DNA of 6,175 nucleotides, taken from the NCBI GenBank assembly GCA_020723225.1, contig DYJG01000164.1, positions 1 through 6,175 of the forward strand, in the 5' to 3' direction. Below are positions 1 to 5,068 of this stretch, in pieces. Source of the DNA: Desulfobacca acetoxidans. Its GTDB lineage: Bacteria > Desulfobacterota > Desulfobaccia > Desulfobaccales > 0-14-0-80-60-11. Every line of letters starts with the position of its first letter. The first letter of the stretch is position 1. The notes under the pieces were generated by a model, which saw nothing but the letters and a program-made list of their open reading frames with translations, was not told the origin of the DNA and did not search any database. Position numbers and translations under genes: made by a program.

Positions 1-72
1 CTCCAGGGCCTCCTTGGTGCGCACCACCGGCAGGGGGCAGGCCAGGCCGGTGAGGTCCAAAATTTTTGCCAT
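1..72 (-). CDS. TusA/SirA/YedF-family sulfur carrier protein, N-terminal fragment (runs off window)
   Basis: The ATG at 72-70 opens a frame that stays open to the window edge, giving 24 residues that begin MAKILDLTGLACPLPVV and continue RTKEALE. The CPxPVxxTKxAL motif, with the putative sulfur-accepting cysteine at residue 12 just after a short beta strand (DLTGLACP), is the signature of the TusA/SirA/YedF fold, normally about 75-80 residues. TusA proteins carry persulfide sulfur to acceptors in tRNA thiolation, molybdenum cofactor or sulfur-oxidation/reduction pathways; YedF-like members are associated with selenium metabolism. The fragment cannot separate these, so no symbol is given. A Shine-Dalgarno-like AAGGAA lies 9 nt upstream. 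It follows the CNB gene after 115 bp of repeat-rich spacer, so cotranscription is uncertain. Confidence 0.85.
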   Translation of the reverse strand, partial: MAKILDLTGLACPLPVVRTKEALE

Positions 73-81
73 ATGGTATGG

Positions 82-87
82 TTCCTT
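82..87 (-). promoter_or_regulatory. Ribosome binding site of the TusA-like gene
   Basis: The minus strand reads AAGGAA here, 9 nt before the ATG at 72. It is one of the clearer Shine-Dalgarno sequences in the window and supports that start, in contrast to the downstream cistrons of the large unit, which depend on overlapping stop/start codons. Confidence 0.6.
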
Positions 88-94
88 TAAGTGG

Positions 95-108
95 TGGCCA
101 GTGGCCAG
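95..108. repeat. TGGCCAG heptamer, two copies
   Basis: Two exact, abutting copies of the 7-mer TGGCCAG. On its own this is slight. It has the same 7-bp period as the tract that begins 8 bp away and the other spacer tracts in the window, so it is probably one more unit type of the same repeat class. Confidence 0.5.
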
Positions 109-115
109 AATGGTT

Positions 116-183
116 AGTGATAAGTGATAAGTAAAAAACCCGATGACTTATGACTTATTACTTATTACTTATCACTTATCACT
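116..183. repeat. Heptamer tandem repeat forming a perfect 19-bp inverted repeat
   Basis: The left arm at 116-134 is AGTGATAAGTGATAAGTAA, and its exact reverse complement is at 165-183. The right side is a tandem array of NACTTAT: GACTTAT twice (145-158), TACTTAT twice (159-172), CACTTAT once (173-179) and a partial CACT. The left arm is the same 7-mer inverted. About 30 nt separate the arms, so a cruciform or RNA hairpin is possible, but the stem is AT-rich and no T-run follows it, so it is not a standard rho-independent terminator. It begins 4 nt after the stop codon of the CNB gene, where it could act as an mRNA 3' stabiliser (inference). Confidence 0.85.
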
Positions 184-187
184 GTCT

Positions 188-688
188 TCACCCTCCCAGG
201 GCCACGGCCAGGGCGGTGGTGAGTTTAATCACGTCCTGGTTGGATTTTCTTAAGTACCGGGACAGCGCCTGGGCCAATCGCAGGAGGATTTTCAGGCCCA
301 TCTCGGGGTTATTCCGGACCAGGGCCAGGAATTCCTTTTGGTGGAGTTCCAGCAGCGTGCAGGGGGTGCTGGCGGTGACGGTGGCGGAGCGGGCCTCGTT
401 TTCCAGCAGGGCCATTTCCCCGAAGCAGACTCCGTCCTCGGCCCGGAGGCGAACCATCACCTTTTCCTTGGGGGTGTCCTCTTCGAGAATGAGGGTCAGG
501 ACCTTGGTGATCTCCACTTCCCCCTGGCACATGATAAAGAGGCTGTCCCCGGTCTCCCCTTCCCGTAAGATCGCCTCTCCCGCGGCAAAATTCCGGGGGT
601 TGGTGCATCGCACCACCTGCTGGATTTCAGCATCCTCCAGATCTTGGAAGAGGGAAATTTTTTTCAGGTTTTCGCAATGGACGTTCAT
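188..688 (-). CDS. Stand-alone cyclic-nucleotide-binding (CNB/Crp-fold) domain protein
   Basis: The 166-residue protein starts at ATG 688-686. It is a single CNB domain with no DNA-binding HTH and no membrane segment. Residues 43-60 (EGETGDSLFIMCQGEVEI) are the typical beta-roll entry. Residues 89-105 form the phosphate-binding cassette FGEMALLENEARSATVT, with Glu91 and Arg100 in the positions that contact the cyclic nucleotide ribose and phosphate in CAP/PKA-type domains, so real cNMP binding is plausible. A C-terminal helical segment (118-160) follows. The ATG overlaps the TGA of the channel gene (ATGA). I prefer this start to an in-frame extension up to 769, because that would bury 27 low-complexity residues inside the channel gene and the CNB homology begins after Met. 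The inferred role is a soluble ligand-sensing subunit of the adjacent K+ channel. A general cNMP sensor is the alternative. Confidence 0.85.
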   Translation of the reverse strand: MNVHCENLKKISLFQDLEDAEIQQVVRCTNPRNFAAGEAILREGETGDSLFIMCQGEVEITKVLTLILEEDTPKEKVMVRLRAEDGVCFGEMALLENEARSATVTASTPCTLLELHQKEFLALVRNNPEMGLKILLRLAQALSRYLRKSNQDVIKLTTALAVALGG

Positions 689-1872
689 AGGGCCGGCCGC
701 TTGGCGGCGATCACCACCACGAATTGATGGGGTCCCAGAATCTGGGAGTCCGCAGGGTTGATCTGGCAATCCACCTTGGTGCGGCCAAAGAGGTGGGTCA
801 TGCCGCTTTCCGTGAACTTGCGGCGGATAAATTCGTCGATGCCGGAGGGTTCACCGGACAGCAGGTCATCCAGGGCCAGGGCCCGGCCCTCGGTATAGAT
901 GGCCACCGGCAGGGCCTGATGGCGCTCCTTCAAATACGCGGCCAGCTCTCCCAGGGGCCGCCCATGGAACCGGGCGGGCACCGCCACCGGCCAGAGATTA
1001 TGTCCTTCCGCGGTGAGCAACGCGGCCAGGATATGATAAAGACCCGGGGAGGCCAGGGCCCCGGCCAGCAATAAGCTGTCGTACTGCCCCCGGACCAGGA
1101 CCTCATCCACGCCGGCCCGCTCCAGGTGGGCGCGGTTTTCCGGGCGCAGCAGCTCGGCCAGGATGCGGATTTGGGCATTCATGGATTTCAAGGTGAGGAC
1201 GGTGAGCAGGGTGCGCTGGTCCACCTGCTCGGCGGTCTCTCCTTCCTGGCGATCCGCCAGGATCAGGGCCTTGTGGGCCTGGCGCACGTTGGCCTTTTCC
1301 AGGATCTCCTCCCGGGAGGGATCCCCCCACAGGTATTGCACATCAAAGGTGGGGAATCTCTCTTTCAAGCCCTCCAATTGCTCGGGAGGGAGCTTATTGA
1401 CCAGCACCACCGGCTTTGGTTCAGGCAGGCGCCGGAGCAGTTGCTCCAGAAGGATCTCTCCATCATAGTGCCAGCCCAGGATTAAAATTTGATTGGTTGT
1501 CTTGATTGCTTCCAAACCTCTCCCCCGGCGGAACTTGCGTTCCACGAATACTGAGGCCACGGTGGCGGTGAGCAGCGACAGGCTCAGCACCCCGCCCAAC
1601 ATCAGGCCCACACCCACCAGCCGCCCCGCCATGGTGGTGGGGACCACATCTCCATACCCCACGGTGGTGAGGGTGACCATGGACCACCAGATGCCGGTGC
1701 CGAAGCGCACCGGCCAGGAGCCTTGTTGGGGTTCGAATAGAGAAAAGCCCAATCCCCCCAGAATGACCAGTAAAAGCACGGCCAGCAGCAGGGGGAAAAC
1801 CCGCTCCCGGTGCAGGACCTCCACAAAACGGGCAATAAACTCCTTGATCACCACGCGGGCCCCGGACTTCAA
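685..1872 (-). CDS. Two-TM potassium channel with RCK/TrkA-N domain (MthK-like)
   Basis: The protein has 395 residues. TM1 lies at about 25-47. The pore helix and selectivity filter TTVGYGD are at 69-75, and TM2 at about 82-110, followed by a basic linker (ERKFRRGRG). This is the 2TM K+ channel plan, acting in the inner membrane. Residues 128-260 form an RCK (TrkA-N) domain. The stretch GDPSREEILEKANVR at 183-197 is strikingly like the RCK of MthK as I recall it. The nucleotide loop is degenerate, GWHYDG (133-138) rather than GxGxxG, again MthK-like. A more divergent C-terminal lobe (295-390) resembles TrkA-C. The assumed start is TTG at 1872, overlapping the TGA of the upstream radical SAM gene (TTGA). 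No clear Shine-Dalgarno is seen, and GTG codons at 1854 and 1851 are alternatives. The CNB gene follows with a 4-nt overlap. K+ selectivity is well supported; the gating ligand is not. Confidence 0.92.
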   Translation of the reverse strand: MKSGARVVIKEFIARFVEVLHRERVFPLLLAVLLLVILGGLGFSLFEPQQGSWPVRFGTGIWWSMVTLTTVGYGDVVPTTMAGRLVGVGLMLGGVLSLSLLTATVASVFVERKFRRGRGLEAIKTTNQILILGWHYDGEILLEQLLRRLPEPKPVVLVNKLPPEQLEGLKERFPTFDVQYLWGDPSREEILEKANVRQAHKALILADRQEGETAEQVDQRTLLTVLTLKSMNAQIRILAELLRPENRAHLERAGVDEVLVRGQYDSLLLAGALASPGLYHILAALLTAEGHNLWPVAVPARFHGRPLGELAAYLKERHQALPVAIYTEGRALALDDLLSGEPSGIDEFIRRKFTESGMTHLFGRTKVDCQINPADSQILGPHQFVVVIAAKRPAL

Positions 1873-3086
1873 GTAAAACTGCGGTTACAGCACCGGGCGC
1901 AACCGGGAAAGAGGCCCCGGTTGACCAGTTGCCGGAACTTTTGCATCTGGGGACCGTTCCAAATTTCCCGGAAAGGCTGCCGGGCGATGTTGCCGGCCAC
2001 CAGGTGCAGACAAGGAGACACGGTGCCGTCGGGCAGAATCCGGCAACCCTTCCACAAGGCCTGGCAGACCTGGGGAAAGGGATGGTTTAGGTCCAGATAG
2101 TAAGGATCGAGCAACTCCGCCGGCAAATTGGGGAAGAACTGCAGTCGCACCCGGCCATCGGCCCGGCGCCGCACCTCTCTCAGACCGGCCTGTAAATGGC
2201 GCAGATCGGCGGCGGTGACTTCGCTTTCGTAATACTCCCCCTCGGGGATGGAAGGGAGAACCAGGTTCAGCCCGTGACTCCGGGCAAATTCCGGTGAGAG
2301 CCAGCGATTATGGCGCTCGATATTGTCGGCGGAATTGAACATAGTGTGCTGCAACTGCAGGATATCGGCCCCCAATTCCCGGGCCAGGGGCGCCATCTCG
2401 TCCAGGAAGGGCATATTGGCCTTGGAAATGACGCAGTTAATGAGCAGCAGCGGCGAAGCCCGGCGGCCCCGGGCCGACACCAGGGCGGCGATCCCCTCGC
2501 GGCTGCGGCTGAACGCGTCCTTCTGCCCCCGGATGCGCTCATGGATTGCCTGCGGCCCGTCCAGGGAGACCGTCACCATCTCCACCCCCGCGTCCACCAG
2601 CAGGTCCGCGGCCTTCTCCAGCAAAGTGCCGTTGGTTTGAAGATGGATCACCAACTTCCGCTTCTTGGCCTCCCGGATCAAGTCCGGGAAGTGCGGGTAA
2701 ATCAAGGGCTCCCCGCCGGTGATATAGAGCCGGGGACGCCAGGCGGCCACCTGGTCCAGCAGGTTCACCCAGGCGGCCAAGGGCAGTTCCCGGGCCGGGT
2801 CATACCAACTCAGAGCGTTGGAGGTCCCCGGCTGATGGCGGTGCTGCTCGCACATGATACACTTCAGATTGCAGCGCCGGGTCAAGTCCAGATTGAGACT
2901 CACCGGAAGGCCGCTGCGCCCGTGCCGGTAGCGGCGGTCCAGGGCGATGCCCCATTTTTGCCGATATTCTTCCCGCAAGAGGGTGCAGATCATGCCGGGG
3001 TTGCGCCGTATCATCTGCCAGGTACAGCCCACCATGGACCGCCCCGAGTGAACCGGCTGCGTCTTTTCCCGTGATTCTCTCAACAT
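1869..3086 (-). CDS. Radical SAM protein with SPASM-like C-terminus, copy A (downstream paralog)
   Basis: From ATG 3086 the protein has 405 residues; a TTG at 3092 would add two. The 4Fe-4S/SAM motif CNLKCIMC (CxxxCxxC) has Cys72, Cys76 and Cys79. SAM-contacting features follow: GGEP (124-127), TNG (151-153) and SLDGP (174-178). The C-terminus carries CX12GX4C (Cys341 to Cys359, with Cys348 between) and ends in CARCC (396-400). This resembles a shortened SPASM auxiliary-cluster domain, as in PqqE/MoaA-like enzymes that modify peptides or cofactors. The substrate is unknown. It is collinear with the upstream copy B over the whole length, at about half identity or more by eye, so the pair is a tandem duplication. 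The gap to copy B is 10 nt, and its TGA overlaps the start of the channel gene. No strong Shine-Dalgarno is seen, so coupling to copy B is likely. Radical SAM chemistry is secure; the specific reaction is not. Confidence 0.93.
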   Translation of the reverse strand: MLRESREKTQPVHSGRSMVGCTWQMIRRNPGMICTLLREEYRQKWGIALDRRYRHGRSGLPVSLNLDLTRRCNLKCIMCEQHRHQPGTSNALSWYDPARELPLAAWVNLLDQVAAWRPRLYITGGEPLIYPHFPDLIREAKKRKLVIHLQTNGTLLEKAADLLVDAGVEMVTVSLDGPQAIHERIRGQKDAFSRSREGIAALVSARGRRASPLLLINCVISKANMPFLDEMAPLARELGADILQLQHTMFNSADNIERHNRWLSPEFARSHGLNLVLPSIPEGEYYESEVTAADLRHLQAGLREVRRRADGRVRLQFFPNLPAELLDPYYLDLNHPFPQVCQALWKGCRILPDGTVSPCLHLVAGNIARQPFREIWNGPQMQKFRQLVNRGLFPGCARCCNRSFT

Positions 3087-3096
3087 CTGCAAACGC

Positions 3097-4305
3097 TCAG
3101 GAAAATACCCGGCTGCAGCAGCGGGCGCACCCCGGGAAAAGCCGCCTGGCGATAACTCTCCGAAAATGCCGCATGCGGGGGCCGTTCCAAATTTCCCTGA
3201 AGGACTGCTCCTTGATGTTGCCCATCACCATGTGGAGGCAGGGCGACACCGTGCCGTCCGGCAAAATCCGGCAGGTCTTCCACAGGGAATTGCATTTCTG
3301 GGGAAAAGGATGCTTCAGGTCAAAATAGTAAGGTTCGATCAACTCCCGTGGCAGTTCCGGATGAAAAATCAGTTTTATGCGGCCCCGGGCCTGGCTTCGG
3401 GCGTTTTCCACCCCCGCCAGGAGTTGGGGCAGATCCTCCCGGGTGATCTCGCTTTGATAGTACTCCCCTTCCGGGAGGGAAGGAGAAACCAGATCCAGTC
3501 CATGAACTTGGGCGAATTCGGGGGAGAGGAGGCGGTTGTGCACGGCCACGTTGGCCGAGGAATTAAAATCCGTATGCAGCAAGTGCAGGAAGTCCGCTTC
3601 CAGGTCCAGGGCCAGAGGCACCATCTGGTCTAGGACCCCCAGGGTATCTTTGCAGATGACACTATTGATAAAGAGGATGGGGCCGGGGCGCTTCAGTCTT
3701 CTCCGGGCTGCGACCACCGCCCTGATCCCTTCCACCGTGCGCCGGAAGGCCGACTTCCCCCGGACGCGGTCATGCGTCTCCTGGGGCCCGTCTACCGAGA
3801 CGTTGATCAACTCCACTCCCAGGTCCACCAGGAAGTCGGCCGCCTCCGCCAGGCGGATGCCGTTGGTTTGCAGATTCACCACGAAGCCCCGTTTCTTGGC
3901 CGCCAGCAAAAACTCCGGGAAACCGCGATAAAGCAGGGGCTCTCCGCCGGTGACATATAACCGCGGCCGAAAACCTTTAAACTGGTCCAGGAGGTTAATC
4001 CAGACCTCCAGGGGCAACTCCCGGGCGGGGTCATACCAACTGAGTTCGTCGGAGGCCCCGTTATCCTGCCGGTGCTGGATGCACATGCGGCACTTCAGGT
4101 TGCACCTTCTGGTCAGGTTGAGATGCAAATATCCCGGCAGGGGGCTCCAGGTGGGGAAGAAGCGGCGATTAATGTTAATGCCCACTTTGTGGCGATAAGC
4201 CTCCCACCCCATGGTGACCAGCATGTTGGGGTTGCGGCGTATCAGGCCGACAAACCGGTCGAATAAAGGCCTTTCCTGTTTATTTTCCACAGCCTTAGCT
4301 GACAT
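3097..4305 (-). CDS. Radical SAM protein with SPASM-like C-terminus, copy B (upstream paralog)
   Basis: The 402-residue protein starts at ATG 4305, with a weak GGAAG just upstream. The radical SAM motif CNLKCRMC has Cys68, Cys72 and Cys75; GGEP is at 120-123, TNG at 147-149 and VSVDGP at 169-174. The C-terminal cysteines match copy A one for one: Cys338, Cys345, Cys356, then CARCC at 393-397. Blocks identical in both copies include LSWYDPARELPL, LTRRCNLKC, CRILPDGTVSPCLH and LFPGCARCC. The two differ most at the N-terminus and in the middle (about 185-290), where substrate contacts would be expected. It follows queD after a 106-bp spacer and is the first gene of the tightly packed unit radical SAM B, radical SAM A, channel, CNB. 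It is not QueE, whose cluster motif is CX14CX2C. No precursor peptide gene was recognised beside it. Confidence 0.93.
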   Translation of the reverse strand: MSAKAVENKQERPLFDRFVGLIRRNPNMLVTMGWEAYRHKVGININRRFFPTWSPLPGYLHLNLTRRCNLKCRMCIQHRQDNGASDELSWYDPARELPLEVWINLLDQFKGFRPRLYVTGGEPLLYRGFPEFLLAAKKRGFVVNLQTNGIRLAEAADFLVDLGVELINVSVDGPQETHDRVRGKSAFRRTVEGIRAVVAARRRLKRPGPILFINSVICKDTLGVLDQMVPLALDLEADFLHLLHTDFNSSANVAVHNRLLSPEFAQVHGLDLVSPSLPEGEYYQSEITREDLPQLLAGVENARSQARGRIKLIFHPELPRELIEPYYFDLKHPFPQKCNSLWKTCRILPDGTVSPCLHMVMGNIKEQSFREIWNGPRMRHFRRVIARRLFPGCARCCSRVFS

Positions 4306-4327
4306 AGCTTCCGTACTCAGTCATTAA

Positions 4328-4348
4328 CACTCCCCTGCCAGGCGAGTG
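4328..4348 (-). other. Imperfect hairpin in the 106-bp spacer before radical SAM copy B
   Basis: CACTC pairs with GAGTG and the inner CCT with AGG around a 3-nt loop, with one C-C mismatch (G-G in the minus-strand RNA): an eight-pair stem. It lies 23 nt upstream of the copy B start codon. No T-run follows on the minus strand, so it is not a canonical terminator; it could be a leader structure affecting copy B translation, or chance. I see no convincing sigma-70 promoter in the rest of the spacer (4306-4411). Confidence 0.3.
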
Positions 4349-4402
4349 GTCTCAAAGGTTTACAGCACTGCCGGCATAACGGCTGGAGAAATGCCCTGGA
4401 TT

Positions 4403-4415
4403 CATATCAGGTCAA
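4403..4415. repeat. 13-bp direct repeat, copy at the 3' end of queD
   Basis: CATATCAGGTCAA occurs here and, identically, at 4781-4793. On the minus strand it reads TTGACCTGATATG and contains the queD stop codon (TGA, 4414-4412) followed by CCTGAT and an ATG. That ATG opens only a 17-codon frame ending at 4352. The copies are exactly 378 bp apart. Confidence 0.75.
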
Positions 4416-4783
4416 TTCTGGAAATACGAGGCGCAGGAAGTATCCGATTCCCAGACGCTCACCCGGCTCACCTTCACTCCGTCCCGGTTCAGGACGGTGG
4501 CCAGCCGCTGGTACAGAAACCGGGCCAGATTCTCCGAAGAGGGGTTTTGATTGCTGAACGCCGGCAGTTCATTCAGGTACTTGTGGTCGATCTCCTCCAA
4601 CAACTCCCGGGTCCGGGCCTTGACCACGCCGAAATCCTGGAGCAAGCCGGCTTCGTCCAGCTCGCTTCCTTGCAGAAATACTTCCACTTTCCAGTTGTGG
4701 CCGTGGAGGGCCTCGCATTTGCCATAGAAGTTTTCCAGGCGATGGGCCGCGGAAAACGAAGTAATGATCTTTATTTCATACAT
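4412..4783 (-). CDS. queD: 6-pyruvoyl-tetrahydropterin synthase / QueD family protein
   Basis: The 123-residue protein fits the single-domain T-fold length. Predicted zinc ligands are His14 (FSAAHRL), His27 and His29 (HGHNW). The catalytic Cys23 lies in CEALHGH, and the catalytic pair Asp66-His67 in DHKYLN. Glu112 (VWES) is the usual pterin-anchoring glutamate. The CxxxHGH spacing is the one described for QueD (6-carboxy-5,6,7,8-tetrahydropterin synthase), which converts dihydroneopterin triphosphate in queuosine/7-deazaguanine synthesis. Glutamate directly after the cysteine is unlike E. coli QueD (CGRLHGH). It recalls COG0720 members reported to make 6-hydroxymethyl-dihydropterin for folate, so a folate or dual role is possible. 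ATG 4783 lies 6 nt after the stop of the small coiled-coil gene; no strong Shine-Dalgarno is seen. The family call is secure, the precise product less so. Confidence 0.9.
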   Translation of the reverse strand: MYEIKIITSFSAAHRLENFYGKCEALHGHNWKVEVFLQGSELDEAGLLQDFGVVKARTRELLEEIDHKYLNELPAFSNQNPSSENLARFLYQRLATVLNRDGVKVSRVSVWESDTSCASYFQN

Positions 4784-4793
4784 ATCAGGTCAA
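4781..4793. repeat. 13-bp direct repeat, copy at the 5' end of queD
   Basis: This copy is identical to 4403-4415. On the minus strand it contains the stop codon of the small coiled-coil gene (TGA, 4792-4790), then CCTGAT, then the queD ATG (4783-4781). Both copies therefore have the same stop, 6-nt, ATG arrangement. Recombination between them would remove queD cleanly. Confidence 0.75.
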
Positions 4794-4999
4794 CTTATGC
4801 CCTCTTTAAGGCGGCGCAACCGGGTCTCCGCCCGGAGAATAAAGGCCTTCAGGTCGTTTTGCAGGGCCGCCAGTTCCTTGTGATGTTTTCCCTGGATGGC
4901 TTTCAGCTCTTTGAGCCAAAAGTCCAGGATGGCTGTTTCCCGCTGACGCAGCTCATCTTCCACCTTTTGCTTCAATTGTTTTACCAGAGCTTCATTCAT
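4790..4999 (-). CDS. Small coiled-coil protein of unknown function
   Basis: A 69-residue, highly charged protein with no signal peptide, membrane segment or cysteine. Nearly the whole chain is rich in Glu, Lys, Gln, Leu and Ala (VKQLKQKVEDELRQRETAIL, then LKELKAIQGKHHKELAALQN) with hydrophobic residues roughly every three to four positions, so one long helix or coiled coil is predicted. The ATG at 4999 is preceded by a good AGGGTGG (5003-5009), which argues for a translated gene rather than a chance frame. It ends 6 nt before queD and probably shares its transcript. I do not recognise a family. A small oligomerising or adaptor protein is a guess from shape alone. Confidence 0.7.
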   Translation of the reverse strand: MNEALVKQLKQKVEDELRQRETAILDFWLKELKAIQGKHHKELAALQNDLKAFILRAETRLRRLKEGIS

Positions 5000-5002
5000 A
5001 AG

Positions 5003-5009
5003 CCACCCT
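5003..5009 (-). promoter_or_regulatory. Ribosome binding site of the small coiled-coil gene
   Basis: The minus strand reads AGGGTGG, close to the AGGAGG consensus, just upstream of ATG 4999. This is the main support, beyond composition, that the 69-residue frame is real. Confidence 0.55.
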
Positions 5010-5014
5010 GCATA

Positions 5015-5047
5015 TAGCTACTCTAAAACCCGGTTTCTGTCAATCAA
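5015..5047 (-). promoter_or_regulatory. Candidate sigma-70 promoter for the coiled-coil/queD unit
   Basis: The minus strand carries a perfect -35 TTGACA at 5043-5038, 17 nt before TAGCTA (5020-5015), which is a poor -10. An overlapping alternative is TTGATT (5047-5042), 16 nt before TAGAGT (5025-5020), a 4/6 match. Either would start transcription shortly before the coiled-coil gene and could serve the downstream genes. It is called by eye only. Confidence 0.35.
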
Positions 5048-5068
5048 CCCGGAACCCGGAACCCGGAA
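5048..5068. repeat. CCCGGAA heptamer, three exact copies
   Basis: Three abutting copies of CCCGGAA fill 5048-5068 and directly touch the TAG stop codon of the HAD gene (5071-5069). The 7-bp period matches the other spacer tracts, but the unit sequence is different. Confidence 0.8.

Noticed and set aside
135..164. Rho-independent terminator using the T-run on the minus strand near 135-140
   Set aside because: The T-run lies in the loop between the inverted arms, with no GC-rich stem directly before it.
116..183. CRISPR-like array
   Set aside because: Units are 7 bp with no spacers between them, and no cas gene is present.
689..769. In-frame N-terminal extension of the CNB protein (27 more residues, to a start at 769)
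   Set aside because: The extension lies wholly inside the channel gene, has no domain similarity, and the ATG at 688 forms the ATGA overlap expected of coupled genes.
2310..3074. Plus-strand open frame of 254 codons opposite radical SAM copy A
   Set aside because: Its product is low-complexity and rich in Gly, Gln and Pro, typical of an antisense shadow of a GC-rich gene, and the minus-strand gene is unambiguous.
1869..4305. The radical SAM pair as QueE, because queD is next door
   Set aside because: QueE has a CX14CX2C cluster motif and is short (about 200-240 residues). These have CxxxCxxC, are about 400 residues long and carry a SPASM-like end.
4352..4405. 17-codon open frame starting at the second copy of the 13-bp repeat
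   Set aside because: It is too short to support and shows no recognisable motif; mentioned only as part of the duplicated junction.
4346..5017. Long plus-strand open frame of 223 codons opposite queD and the small coiled-coil gene
   Set aside because: The minus strand here encodes a QueD protein with all catalytic residues; the plus frame has no recognisable domain and crosses gene boundaries, so it is a GC-driven shadow.
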